Positions 37,292 to 47,900 are shown, counted from the first letter of the stretch. The stretch is 64,000 nucleotides of DNA from Cobetia sp. cqz5-12 (GCF_016495405.1 NZ_CP044522.1:2046001-2110000); one strand, 5' to 3'. The notes: generated from the sequence alone by a model not told the origin. Numbers and translations are program-made.

Positions 37292-38419
37292 TCAGGCCCA
37301 GGGCTCGAGCACGAACTTGCCCACGTGGCCCTTGCTGAGAAACTGCTGTTGCGCGCTTACAATTTCGGTCAACGGGAAGCTGGCCGCGATCAGCGGGCGA
37401 ATCTCGCCTTGCTCCACATAGCGGATCAGATTGGGGAAGGTGGCTTCACACCAGGCAGTGGTGCCGAGCAGGCGCAGGTTCTTGAGGTACAGGTCGCGCA
37501 GATCCAGTGTCACCATCGGGCCGGCGATGGCGCCGGTGGTCACCAGACGGCCGCCACGTGAAAGCAGCTTCATCATGATCGGGAAGTTGTCGCCAGCGAC
37601 ATTGTCGACCACCAGGTCGACGCTTTCGTGGCCTAGCAGCTCGAGCAGGTCGGCCTTGCGGTCCAGAAGTCTGTCGGCACCCAGTTCTGCCAGGGCCTCA
37701 TGCTTGGCAACGCCCGCCACGGCATACACCGTCGCGCCACGGCGCTTGGCAAGCTGCAATGCAGCGGAACCGACCCCGCCCGAGGCGCCCAGAATCAGCA
37801 CACGCTCGCCCGCCTTGAGCTCTGCCTGTTCGAGCATGTTTTCCGCCGTGCCGTAGGCGCAGGGCAGGGAGCCAAGCTCGACATCGCTCCAGTCACAGTC
37901 CACCGCGAACACTTCACTGGCGCGCACGCTGACGAATTGCGCGAAGGCGCCGTCGAAGTCCGAGCCCATCCATTCATTTTCCAGTGAGTCCCAGCCCTCG
38001 CTGCGCATGCAGGAGCGTACCAGCACGCGCTTGCCCAGCAGGCTGGCATCCGCATTCGGGCCCAATGCCACCACCTCGCCACAGCAATCCGTGCCCTGTA
38101 TCAGGGGGAAGGGCGTCTCTCCCTTCCAGCCACCTTCCGGCGGCGCCGGCTTGTCAGTCGCCGCATCTGCGTCCGCGTTGTCATGCACGCTGCTCGCTTG
38201 TTGGGTCGCGGTGGTGATCGTGGAGGAATACCAGCCCAGACGCGTATTGATCTCGGTGTTGTTCATGCCAGCCGCCAGCACCTTGATCAGCACCTCGCCT
38301 TCACCGGGTGTCGGCACCGGGCGCTGCTGCGTCTCGAGGCATTCATAACCCCCATGGCCGGTGGTCACGATCGCCAGCATGGAGTCGGGCAGAGAGGAGG
38401 TCGAGGTGTCAGTGGGCAT
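37292..38419 (-). CDS. MDR-family zinc-type alcohol dehydrogenase/quinone oxidoreductase-like protein
   Basis: Medium-chain dehydrogenase/reductase of 375 residues with the GroES-like N-terminal half (GEGEVLIKVLAAGMNNTEINTRLGWYS, FPLIQGTDCCGEVVALG) and the Rossmann motif ILGASGGVGSAALQLAKRRGATV. It carries an internal polar stretch (about 65-100) before the GTD block. The typical catalytic-zinc Cys and His ligands are not clear, which favours a quinone reductase-like NADPH enzyme, but the substrate is unknown. The ATG at 38419 is preferred over an upstream ATG because AAGGA lies six bases upstream of it. Confidence 0.8.
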   Translation of the reverse strand: MPTDTSTSSLPDSMLAIVTTGHGGYECLETQQRPVPTPGEGEVLIKVLAAGMNNTEINTRLGWYSSTITTATQQASSVHDNADADAATDKPAPPEGGWKGETPFPLIQGTDCCGEVVALGPNADASLLGKRVLVRSCMRSEGWDSLENEWMGSDFDGAFAQFVSVRASEVFAVDCDWSDVELGSLPCAYGTAENMLEQAELKAGERVLILGASGGVGSAALQLAKRRGATVYAVAGVAKHEALAELGADRLLDRKADLLELLGHESVDLVVDNVAGDNFPIMMKLLSRGGRLVTTGAIAGPMVTLDLRDLYLKNLRLLGTTAWCEATFPNLIRYVEQGEIRPLIAASFPLTEIVSAQQQFLSKGHVGKFVLEPWA

Positions 38420-38875
38420 CGGTATTCCTTTTTCCAAAGTAGGTATTTCGCGCAGTCAAAGAATGCATTTCAAGCAGTGTGTGCCAACAATGTCGTCGAG
38501 TCTCTTGTCGTCGAGTCCCTGTGAGCGTGCAAGGGGACGCAACGAGGTAGAGCATACGTTCTACTTATCAGTCATTAGATAGGGGCGCCGCCGTCATTTG
38601 CAAGTCGAGAGACGAGATTCTTCTCCTGGTGGTGCATACCCAAGCGTAGCCAAGCCTTGCGTGTAGCAGGCTCGCGGCTGGGTGACGTTGTCTTGAACGA
38701 AAAAAACCCCGCCAGGTGGCGGGGTTTTCAGAGCAGGGCATCCAAGCGTCATATCAGGGTGACGTTGAATGCCTTGGCTCAGCTGGAGTTCCGAGCGGTA
38801 AACGACTCGGCTTCCTGAGGCTAGCGAATCTCGGTCTTGCAAAGCACGGCCTAGCCAGACTCAATCTGGAAAAGC
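38420..38875. other. Intergenic region between the MDR gene and sodB
   Basis: I see no gene in these 456 bases. The stretch contains a short direct repeat TGTCGTCGAGTC (two copies near 38488-38518), an imperfect palindrome GTAGAGCAT-ACGTTCTAC at 38547-38564 that could be an operator for the MDR gene, and the sodB terminator (38703-38728). Confidence 0.55.
38703..38728 (-). terminator. Terminator of sodB
   Basis: On the minus strand, a 12-bp stem AAAACCCCGCCA with a 2-base loop is followed by a run of T residues (plus-strand A-run 38701-38706). It lies about 150 bases after the sodB stop. Confidence 0.88.
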
Positions 38876-39460
<585 letters not shown>

Positions 39461-40144
39461 GGGGATCAGCTCCTTTTCCTCACCAATTGGGTCGTACTCT
39501 GCCTTCGTGGGGCTTGGGGCTGAGTATTTCAATGCCTGACCCTCCATCGCATGATGGAAGAGGATCAGACAAGCACAGACTCAAGCTCCGCGACCAGCAT
39601 CACTCCCGGCCCCGAGACTGGCCACCCGCTCAGGCAGCGGGCAAGGGCGAAAGTGCATGACTCGCCGTGCATCCTTCATGCCGTGGCTACGCGCATGAAA
39701 TGTGCAATCAGCGTGAAAAACCTTGTGAATCCAGATAGCTACGAAGACAGAGGCTGCGCGTATCGCAGTGTCTGGCACTATAGCACCCAGACACCGACAG
39801 GCCAACGCTGGTGGGCACTGACCGCGGGATCCTCTCAAGCCTCTTGCAAGGCTCGCGTTCATTGTCGAGCTTTCGCCACATTCCTGCCACTCTGGCCTCG
39901 ATGACGGGCCATCGCGGGAACCTGATGAGATGACCGAGGTCAGCTGTTAGACTCGATTTCCTGTACGTGAACCGTGACTTATCTTTTGCAGAACCTGCAT
40001 TACTGTATTTCTATACAGCAGCGCGAAAAAGCGCACTTTCGGTCGCCTTGCCTCTGGTGCGATGGGACAGTGAGCCCACTGACATGCCCGAAGATGCTGC
40101 GCTGACCCTTTCGCTGCTGATCGTCTGCCGGAACTGGAGCCAGA
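39461..40144. other. Divergent sodB / coiled-coil gene intergenic region
   Basis: In these 684 bases I find no convincing gene; short reading frames lack start context and family resemblance. The right part is AT-rich and contains a near-consensus LexA box (40003-40018). The sodB promoter must lie in the left part. Confidence 0.6.
40003..40018 (+). promoter_or_regulatory. LexA (SOS) box upstream of the coiled-coil gene
   Basis: CTGTATTTCTATACAG with flanking TA and CA matches 17 of 20 positions of the gammaproteobacterial SOS consensus, a better match than the ruvC box. It lies 127 bases before the coiled-coil gene start. A TTGCAG at 39986-39991 may be part of the overlapped promoter. Confidence 0.82.
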
Positions 40145-41341
40145 ATGCGGCCGCACAATGCTGAACCGTCTCTCAATGACTCACCGGACGATGCGCTGGT
40201 CGCGCGTCCCGATGATGCGCTTGGCGTGCATCACACCCGTCCTCCCGCGCCCAGACGCTGGCCGACGTGGCTTTGCCTCCTTGCCCTGGGGGGCGTGGTG
40301 GGCTGGCAACAGTGGCAGCTGAATGACCTGCAGACCCTCGGGGGCGATCAACGCGATCAGCTCGGCGCGCGTGTCAGTCAGCTCGAACGTTCCGTGGTCC
40401 AGCTTGAGCAGCAGGGGAATGAGCGCCTGAACGAATTGCGTGATGCACTGGGTGAGCAACTCAGCGCCCTGGACAGCCAGTTGAATGACACTGTCCTGCC
40501 GGCGCTGACCACCCTGCAGAAGGACAAGGCATCCCTGTCCAGCGAGGCTGTCGCACGCCTCGAGGCGCTGGAAGACAAGGTGGCAAAGGATGCGGATGGC
40601 GCTCAAGAGCGTCTGACCGCCATGGACGAGGTGCTTGATCGTCTGGATGGTCGCGTCACGACGCTTGCCCAGACAGGTGACAATCACGCGACCCTGATCA
40701 CGGCGCTGCAAGGCTCGATGGCGGCGCTGGAATCCCTCAGCCGTGATGGCCGTGCAGCGCTGGGCGCGCGTCTGGATGCCCAGTCGGCCACGCTTGAGCA
40801 CCTCGAGCCGCTGGTGGACAAGACCTCCAGCTCCCTGGACACGCTGACTTCCCGCGTCGAGACCTTGCAGAGCGATATTGAGCGCGCTGTCGAGAACACT
40901 AGCGCCGAGCAGTTGGCCTCGCTCGAGACTCGCCTCACGGCACTCCAGACGGAGCTGGCCACGCAACAGGCCCAGACTCGTGACTTGCAGCAATCCCAGC
41001 AGCAACTGAGCGAGACGCTTAAGGCACTGCCGGAGCCTGCAGCCGCCGCTGATGGCGATGAACTGGCCAGCAAGCTCAAGGGCCGCTTCGCGCCGCTTGA
41101 CGAGCTGGCAGCGCTTGAGACCGCGCAACGCTCACTGGCCACCCAGCTGGGTGAACTGCGCCGTCAGCAGACAGCGCTCAGCGCCGGCCTGGAAGCCAGT
41201 TCTCAGGGTGCGTCAGAGGACACGCGCGACCAGTTGCGCTCGCTGGATGCCAGCCGCCGACAGCTGAGTGGCCGTGTCGCGTCGCTGCTGGGTCAGGTGT
41301 CTGAACTGGAACAGCGCGTCAATCGACTGGAACGCCGCTGA
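40145..41341 (+). CDS. Unassigned single-pass membrane coiled-coil protein
   Basis: The 398 residues begin with a short Pro/Asp-rich cytosolic head (1-37), then one transmembrane helix (about 40-55, PTWLCLLALGGVVGW), and continue almost to the end as a Leu/Gln/Asp/Glu-rich coiled coil, closing QVSELEQRVNRLERR. There is no catalytic motif and no RmuC nuclease-like domain. A near-consensus LexA box 127 bases upstream suggests SOS induction. The gene is followed by tamA after 154 bases in the same direction. The function is unknown. Given SOS control, a membrane-anchored rod acting on division or nucleoid organisation is one possibility; a TamAB accessory role is another. The ATG has GGAG upstream. 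Confidence 0.78.
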   Translation: MRPHNAEPSLNDSPDDALVARPDDALGVHHTRPPAPRRWPTWLCLLALGGVVGWQQWQLNDLQTLGGDQRDQLGARVSQLERSVVQLEQQGNERLNELRDALGEQLSALDSQLNDTVLPALTTLQKDKASLSSEAVARLEALEDKVAKDADGAQERLTAMDEVLDRLDGRVTTLAQTGDNHATLITALQGSMAALESLSRDGRAALGARLDAQSATLEHLEPLVDKTSSSLDTLTSRVETLQSDIERAVENTSAEQLASLETRLTALQTELATQQAQTRDLQQSQQQLSETLKALPEPAAAADGDELASKLKGRFAPLDELAALETAQRSLATQLGELRRQQTALSAGLEASSQGASEDTRDQLRSLDASRRQLSGRVASLLGQVSELEQRVNRLERR

Positions 41342-41495
41342 GTCTGCGCAGCAGGGATACAAGTAACGACGATATGGCGTGGCCCGCCATCCAGGCAGGC
41401 CATGTGAAACGCCCCGTGATGACCGAGCGCCGCACGACATGATGAACGGGAACGATGGACAGTGCTTTCCCCCAGCACTCAACAAAGGACGAATC

Positions 41496-43577
41496 ATGAG
41501 TGGCGACAACAAAGAGCCTGCTCGAGCGACCAGGCCGCGCGGTTTGCCGCATCGCTATCTGACGCCGCTGATCGTGTGTGGCGGTCTGTGCTTCGCGCCG
41601 CAGGCACTGGCGATCGATGCCGCCGTCAAGGGAGTCAAGGGCGCGACGGCCACCAATGTGGTCAACTTCCTGGCCGGGATGACGCTCGAGGGCGATGCTC
41701 CGGCCGAGCGCTATGAGGATGAGATCATCCGGCGCACCCAGGAAGCGCTGCAGGCCTTCGGTTACTACGATGCCCAGATCACGCTCAGCTATCCCGAGAA
41801 GGGGTTGCTGGGCGGCGATGATGTGGTCGTGACGGTGGATGCCGGTGCGCCGGTCACCATCGAGACGCTGGAGCTGCGACTTGAAGGCGACGCTGCGCGT
41901 GACAAGGTCATGAAGAAGGTGCTGGCCGACGCCGACCTCGAGGAAGGCGATGTGCTGCGTCACTCTCGCTATGACAGCCTCAAGTCGACTCTGACGTCAC
42001 TCAGTCTCGAGCGCGGCTATTTCGACACCTCCTTCTCCCAGCAGCGCATCGAGGTACGCCCCTGGCTGCACTCGGCACGCATCTATCTGGTCATGCAGAG
42101 CGGTCAGCGCTACCGCTTCGGCGATATCACCTATCTCAACAGTCAGATAGAGCTGGATCGCGTCAAGGCCATGCAGCCGTTCGAGACGGGCGATTATTAC
42201 GAAGCCGGCAAACTGACCCAATTCAATCAGCGGCTGAGTGAGGCTGGCTGGTTCCGCTCGGCCGCGATCAAGCCACAGCTCAATTCGGGCGCCGAACTCA
42301 AGACCACCAGCCCCGACAGCGAGATAAAGACCCCCTATGCCGAGGCACAGGGCTATGAGGGATCATGGATTGCCGATGTCGAGCGGACTGAGGTAAAGGG
42401 GGCTGAAGTCAAGGGGACTGGGAGCGAGCAGACGGGGGTTGAGAGCCGCCGCGCTGACGCCTCGCCCCGCCCGTACTCGACGGTGCCTGCCGCGCAGGCT
42501 GCGGGGTCGGCGACAGAAGATCAAACGTCTCTGGCCGCCGGTAGTGACACGCCGGTACTGACGGGCGATGCGCTGGAGGCCGCGGTCAAGACGGCCAACG
42601 GTCCCATCATTCCCGTGGACATCAGCCTGATTCCCGCCGACCGCCACAAGTTCGAGACCGGTATCGGCTATGCGACGGATGTCGGGCCACGCCTGCAGTT
42701 CAGCTGGGAGATGCCGTGGGTCAATCGCTATGGCCATAGCCTGACCAACAGCCTGTTCCTGTCCTCGCCGGAACAGACCTTCGAGGGCGAATACCGCATG
42801 CCGCTCGAAGACCCGCTCAAGGATAGCTATGTCCTCGAGTACGGGATGTCGAATACCGACGATGAAGATACCGAGAGTCTCGAGACCACCGTGCGCTTCA
42901 CCCGCGAGTGGAAGTTCGACAATGGCTGGACCCAGCGCGTGTTCTTCGGTTCCACCTATGAGGACTACACCCAGGCGGATGAATCCGGAGCCGTGCTGCT
43001 GCTGTATCCCGGTGTGAGCTGGAACCGCACCCGCACACGCCCCAAGACCTTCCCGATGTGGGGCGACCGCCAACAGCTGACCTTCGAATATGGCGATCAG
43101 ATGTGGGGCTCGGACGTGACCTTCCTGCGTTCCCAGTTCAACACCAACTGGATACGCTCCATCGGCGACAACCATCGTTTCGTGGCGCGCATGGGCGTCG
43201 GCCACGTCGATACCGACAACTTTGATGACATGCCGCCCTCGATGCGCTTCTTCACGGGGGGCGACAACAGTGTGCGTGGCTATTCCTACGAGACACTCGC
43301 CCCGGAAGACGACGATGGCGATCTGGAAGGCGGTAGCTCGTTGCTCACCAGCAGCCTGGAATACGATTACCGCCTGACCGGCGACTGGTGGGGCGCGACC
43401 TTCTACGACGCCGGCAACGCCTTCAATGGCTGGGACGCACTCGAGCTCAAGACGGCGGCCGGCATGGGGATTCGCTGGATCTCGCCGGTGGGGCCGATTC
43501 GTCTCGATATCGCCCATCCCTTCGATGATGAAGACAACGATTACCGTATTCACTTCTCGATCGGGCCGGAATTCTGA
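41496..43577 (+). CDS. tamA: Translocation and assembly module outer-membrane protein TamA
   Basis: Omp85-family beta-barrel protein that works with TamB in outer-membrane biogenesis. It has a signal peptide ending APQALA (residue 39), three POTRA repeats (about 45-260) and a C-terminal 16-strand barrel (about 385-693) with the signature RFFTGGDNSVRGYSYETLAP and terminal Phe (HFSIGPEF). The 693 residues exceed the usual 570-600. The excess is a low-complexity insertion at about 262-366 (EVKGAEVKGTGSEQ, Ala/Ser/Thr-rich) between POTRA3 and the barrel. The ATG at 41496 has AAAGGA at good spacing; an upstream in-frame start adds an unlikely leader. Confidence 0.92.
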   Translation: MSGDNKEPARATRPRGLPHRYLTPLIVCGGLCFAPQALAIDAAVKGVKGATATNVVNFLAGMTLEGDAPAERYEDEIIRRTQEALQAFGYYDAQITLSYPEKGLLGGDDVVVTVDAGAPVTIETLELRLEGDAARDKVMKKVLADADLEEGDVLRHSRYDSLKSTLTSLSLERGYFDTSFSQQRIEVRPWLHSARIYLVMQSGQRYRFGDITYLNSQIELDRVKAMQPFETGDYYEAGKLTQFNQRLSEAGWFRSAAIKPQLNSGAELKTTSPDSEIKTPYAEAQGYEGSWIADVERTEVKGAEVKGTGSEQTGVESRRADASPRPYSTVPAAQAAGSATEDQTSLAAGSDTPVLTGDALEAAVKTANGPIIPVDISLIPADRHKFETGIGYATDVGPRLQFSWEMPWVNRYGHSLTNSLFLSSPEQTFEGEYRMPLEDPLKDSYVLEYGMSNTDDEDTESLETTVRFTREWKFDNGWTQRVFFGSTYEDYTQADESGAVLLLYPGVSWNRTRTRPKTFPMWGDRQQLTFEYGDQMWGSDVTFLRSQFNTNWIRSIGDNHRFVARMGVGHVDTDNFDDMPPSMRFFTGGDNSVRGYSYETLAPEDDDGDLEGGSSLLTSSLEYDYRLTGDWWGATFYDAGNAFNGWDALELKTAAGMGIRWISPVGPIRLDIAHPFDDEDNDYRIHFSIGPEF

Positions 43578-43662
43578 TCAGCTCGTGTCTCTAAAACGAG
43601 TGTCGTGCTGATCAAGCGCCAGCAAAGGACCATCAGCTGAGCGGGTGAGCTGATAAAAAGCT

Positions 43663-46600
43663 ATGGAGATGTTGGAATTGTCTAATCCCTATGTACGTCG
43701 GGGCGGCCTGGTCATCCGGTTGCTGATATGGCTGCTCGTGTTCCTGATCGGGCTGACGATGCTGCTGGTCGGGGGCGTGCTGTCCCCGTGGGGCACCGGG
43801 CTGGTGCTCGATCAGGCGCGCTCACGTGGCTTCATCGATTATTCACAGGCCTCCGGCTCCCCTCTGGAAGCGCTGTCGCTCAAGGACGTCTCGCTGGACC
43901 TGCCGGGGCTGGCCATCAATGCCGACTCGCTGTCGCTGGCCTGGGGCGAGGACTGTCTGCTCAAGGGCAAGCTGTGTCTCGAGTCGCTGGAATCCAGTGG
44001 CCTCGCGATCACCCTGAGTGATGGCGGTGCCAGCGAGGAGCCTGAGCCAGAGAGCGGCGAGAGTCTCAACGTGCCCATCGTGGTGCCGATTCCCATCGAA
44101 GTGCGCAAGGTCGCCATTGATGACTTCGCCCTGGCGCTGGCGGATGGCAGTCGCGTCACCTTCGATCACTTCCATACCTCGGCCGCGCTGTCGGTGAGTA
44201 CGCTGACCCTGGGCGAGACACGCCTGATCACCAGTCGTTTCATTCCGGCCGATGTCGCCGCGACGGAAGCGACTTCAGACTTTGTCAGCCTCGAGGGAAT
44301 GAGCATCACGCCTGAGGCGCAGCAAGCGGCGAGTGCAGTGGTCAATGCTCAGGTCGTGGCGTCTCAAGCCGAGAGCGCCGCCAGGGTTATCGCGAACAAG
44401 ACCATCTCGAACAAGACCATCACGGATGAGACCGTCACGGATGACGCCGCAGAAGTGTCTGGCAAGACTGCCGCTGAAACCACGGATCAGACACCACAGG
44501 CTGGGCGCATCGCCTTGCCGGAAGTCTATATTCCGCTGACCATCGAGGTTCCCGATCTCGCCATTGAAGACTTTGCGCTCGAGGGGCCAAGCCCGTATGA
44601 GGTCAGTCGCCTTTCGTTGGCGCTCAAGGCGGAAGGGCATGACATCACGCTCTCGCGTCTCGAGGTCGACTCGCGTGACGTGAACGCCGATCTCGTAGCG
44701 CAGGTCACCTTGAAGGACGAGTATCCGCTGAGCGCCACGCTCAATGCCGAGACCCTGATCGATCCCGTGCGTCATGAAAAGCTGCGCCTGTCTCTGGAAG
44801 GCTCGCTGGCGGATCTTGAAGCCTCTCTCAAGGCCGACGGCCCACTTGCTGCTGAGCTTGTGGCCAGCGCAGATGTGCTGGACAGTGATCTGCCCTTCGA
44901 GGCGCGCCTGAGCTCAAAGCGGATCACCTGGCCCTTTGCTGCCGTCGCTGATGCCTCTGATAACGCCTCCGCGGATGCGCAGAAAGGCGCTCAGACAGCG
45001 ACGCAAGCCAACGCTGGCAAGAACAAGACGGCCTCCGCTGGCGCTACCTCTTTCACGCCTGACTATAGCGTCGAGAATCTGGCGCTGGTCGCCAAGGGCT
45101 CATTGTCGGGGTATACGACCACACTGGACGCCATTATCGAGGGGCGTGACATTCCGCGCGCCACCTTGTCATTGGCTGGCGACGGCGATCTCGCGCATTA
45201 CCGCTGGCAGCCGCTTAAGATCGCGCTCAAACGTGGCTCCGCGATCACCCGTGGCGAGATTCATTGGCAGGAAGGGATCAAGGTCGCCGCCGAGCTGGCG
45301 CTCGACAAGCTGCATCCCGAAGACTTGCTGCCGGCCCCGACCGGGGGCGGACAGAAAGCCGTGCGTGGTGAGCTGAGCGGCAATCTCGTGGCCAGCTTCC
45401 ATCAGCCTCAGCAAGGTCCGTGGGCCGTCGATGTCAGCAAGCTGGATATCCATGGCACCTTGCTCGAGCGTCCGCTCACGCTGACCGGCAAGCTTGCCGG
45501 CAATGCCGACATGCAGTGGAACGTCGACGCGCTGGAACTGCGCCAGGGGCAGAACCGGCTGAGCGCCAATGGCAAGATTGCCAAGACCATCACTCTGGCG
45601 GCCAACATCGATTTTCCGGCGCTCTCGACCCTGATGCCGGATATCGCGGGTGAGCTCAAGGGCAAGATCGATGCCTCGGGCACGCTCGACAAGCCTCAGC
45701 TGGCCAGCAACTTCACCGCACGACGCCTGCAGATCGGGGAGAACCGTATCTCCGACATGGCGCTGTCGGCCGGGGTCGATGCCCGCAAGCGGGGCATTGA
45801 TGACCCGGCACTGGATATCGCCCTGAATGCCGATGATGTCAGAGCTGGCGGACAGCAGATCGCGACCGTCGCACTGACGCTGGGAGGCTTCCTGAGCGAT
45901 CACACCCTGCAGTTCGATACCGAGATGGCCGGAGAGATGCCGCTTTCTCGTCTGGGACTGACCCTCAAGGGTGGACTCGACAAGGCGCGTGAGCATTATC
46001 GCGGCGCGCTGTCTCCGCTGACGGCGAATACCGATTTCGGGGACTTCACCTTCGACACGCCGGCGAGCTTCGATGCCAATCTCGCCAAGGGCAGCGTGCT
46101 GGTGCAGCCGTTCTGCTTGAGCCGCGAACAGGGCGGCCAGATCTGTGTCGCCGAGCCCTTGAGCGCGGGCAATGACGGTCAAGCCGTGGTGACGCTCGAG
46201 GGGATTCCCCTGGACATGGCCCAGAGCGCCATGCCGGAGAGCTGGACCATCGGCGGTGCCACGGGTGGCAAGATCACGGCAAGCTGGAAGCAGGGCGGCC
46301 AACGCTGGAATGCTGACGCGGAGCTGGCGGGCAAGTTGACGCTGGCCGGCGAAGACGCTGACGGCAACGCCTGGTCACTGCCCGAGACCACCTTGCAACT
46401 GGCGCTGGAAGCCACACCCGACAAGGCCGATCTCGATACCCAGATTCGTCTCGACAGCGCTGGCGGCATTGGTCTCACCGTGTCGGTCCTCGACCCGGCC
46501 GGCGCAGGACAGCTGGATGGCTCGCTAGCCATCCGCGATATCGACCTCTCACCGTATCGTCCGCTGGTGGCGGGCATGACTCAGCTGGAAGGCAAGCTGG

Positions 46601-47871
46601 CGGGTGACGTCGAGGTCGGCGGCAATCTCAGCCTGCCGTCGTTGACCGGCCCGATCGCGCTGACCGGCGTCAAGGTGCAGGGCGATGGGCTGCCGGTATC
46701 GCTGTCGGATGCCCAGTTCACCGTCGACTTCGATGGCAACAGTGCCGATATCGATGGCTATCTGGTGGGCAATGATGCGCGCTGGGGTATCGATGGTGAG
46801 GCGGCGTGGCCGACGCTTGAGGACTGGACGGCGTCATTGAACCTCGACGGCGAGAAGAATCCGCTCGAACTGCATATCGCCGGGATCGGGCGCATGCGCG
46901 TCGCGCCGGATCTGCAGATCAATGCCAGTCCCACGCTTCTCAAGCTGCGAGGTGACGTCAAGGTGCCGTGGACACGCATCGAAGTGGACCAGGTGCCACC
47001 GTCTGCCGTGTCACCCTCCAGTGACACCATCATCATCGAGCGTCCCAGTGATGATGACACCTCCAACCCGGCCGAGCTTGCCGATGGCAGCGACACCGCC
47101 AAGGCGCTCAATGAGGCGGGCATGGCGCTGGATGTGCGTATCGGCATCCATATCGGGCCAGATGCGCGTCTGGAGGCGATGGGGCTCAAGACCAAGCTCA
47201 GAGGCGATCTCGATGTGCGCCAGTCCAAGGGCGGCGTGCAGGTCTTCGGTGAGGTCAATCTGGTCGACGGGACCTACAAGAGCTTCGGGCAGGACCTGCA
47301 GATCAGCAAGGGGCAGGTCTTGCTGGCCGGACCGCCCTCGAGCCCGCGTCTGAATATCGAGGCGATCCGTGATCCTGACAACACCGAGGACGACGTGACT
47401 GCAGGGGTGCGTGTAACCGGACTTGCCTCGTCACCCAGCGTCGAGATCTTCTCGGACCCGTCGATGGATGAGTCCTCGGCACTGAGTTATCTGCTGCGCG
47501 GTGAAGGCCTGGACAGCGATACCAGCAGTGACAGTGCGGTCACGTCCGCCCTGATCGGCATGTCACTGGCGCAAAGCGGACAGGTGGTCGGCCAGATCGG
47601 GGAAACCTTCGGCGTGCGTGACCTGAGTCTGGACAGCTCCGGCAGCGGCGATGACAGCCAGGTGGTGGTCAGCGGCTATATCGCCCCGGACCTGAAGCTC
47701 AGCTACGGCGTCGGGCTGTTCTCGCCGATCGCGGAGCTGACGCTGCGCTACAAGCTGTTCCGCAATCTGTATGCCGAAGCGGTGTCCGGCACGGCGCAAG
47801 CCGTGGATCTGCTCTACAGCTTCTCGCTGGGTCGCAGTGAGCTGGCGCCCAGAGTCGGCAAGGACAGATGA
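43663..47871 (+). CDS. tamB: Translocation and assembly module inner-membrane protein TamB
   Basis: AsmA-like bridge protein of 1402 residues spanning the periplasm to TamA and implicated in phospholipid or protein transport to the outer membrane. It has an N-terminal TM anchor (about 15-42), a long beta-rich hydrophobic-groove body and the C-terminal TamB (DUF490) region (VFGEVNLVDGTYKSFGQDLQ, LSYGVGLFSPIAELTLRYKLFRNLY). Two low-complexity inserts, about 225-285 (with NKTISNKTI and TDETVTD repeats) and about 425-465, interrupt the body. The start is uncertain between ATG 43663 and ATG 43669, as the ribosome-binding site is poor. It lies 85 bases after tamA. Confidence 0.92.
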   Translation: MEMLELSNPYVRRGGLVIRLLIWLLVFLIGLTMLLVGGVLSPWGTGLVLDQARSRGFIDYSQASGSPLEALSLKDVSLDLPGLAINADSLSLAWGEDCLLKGKLCLESLESSGLAITLSDGGASEEPEPESGESLNVPIVVPIPIEVRKVAIDDFALALADGSRVTFDHFHTSAALSVSTLTLGETRLITSRFIPADVAATEATSDFVSLEGMSITPEAQQAASAVVNAQVVASQAESAARVIANKTISNKTITDETVTDDAAEVSGKTAAETTDQTPQAGRIALPEVYIPLTIEVPDLAIEDFALEGPSPYEVSRLSLALKAEGHDITLSRLEVDSRDVNADLVAQVTLKDEYPLSATLNAETLIDPVRHEKLRLSLEGSLADLEASLKADGPLAAELVASADVLDSDLPFEARLSSKRITWPFAAVADASDNASADAQKGAQTATQANAGKNKTASAGATSFTPDYSVENLALVAKGSLSGYTTTLDAIIEGRDIPRATLSLAGDGDLAHYRWQPLKIALKRGSAITRGEIHWQEGIKVAAELALDKLHPEDLLPAPTGGGQKAVRGELSGNLVASFHQPQQGPWAVDVSKLDIHGTLLERPLTLTGKLAGNADMQWNVDALELRQGQNRLSANGKIAKTITLAANIDFPALSTLMPDIAGELKGKIDASGTLDKPQLASNFTARRLQIGENRISDMALSAGVDARKRGIDDPALDIALNADDVRAGGQQIATVALTLGGFLSDHTLQFDTEMAGEMPLSRLGLTLKGGLDKAREHYRGALSPLTANTDFGDFTFDTPASFDANLAKGSVLVQPFCLSREQGGQICVAEPLSAGNDGQAVVTLEGIPLDMAQSAMPESWTIGGATGGKITASWKQGGQRWNADAELAGKLTLAGEDADGNAWSLPETTLQLALEATPDKADLDTQIRLDSAGGIGLTVSVLDPAGAGQLDGSLAIRDIDLSPYRPLVAGMTQLEGKLAGDVEVGGNLSLPSLTGPIALTGVKVQGDGLPVSLSDAQFTVDFDGNSADIDGYLVGNDARWGIDGEAAWPTLEDWTASLNLDGEKNPLELHIAGIGRMRVAPDLQINASPTLLKLRGDVKVPWTRIEVDQVPPSAVSPSSDTIIIERPSDDDTSNPAELADGSDTAKALNEAGMALDVRIGIHIGPDARLEAMGLKTKLRGDLDVRQSKGGVQVFGEVNLVDGTYKSFGQDLQISKGQVLLAGPPSSPRLNIEAIRDPDNTEDDVTAGVRVTGLASSPSVEIFSDPSMDESSALSYLLRGEGLDSDTSSDSAVTSALIGMSLAQSGQVVGQIGETFGVRDLSLDSSGSGDDSQVVVSGYIAPDLKLSYGVGLFSPIAELTLRYKLFRNLYAEAVSGTAQAVDLLYSFSLGRSELAPRVGKDR

Positions 47872-47900
47872 CGCGCCAGGCCAATTGATTGCACCGGGGT

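Noticed and set aside
39967..40164. 65-codon plus-strand frame overlapping the LexA box, and a shorter ATG start at 40084
   Set aside because: The SOS box lies inside the long version, and the short version has no ribosome-binding site and overlaps the next gene.
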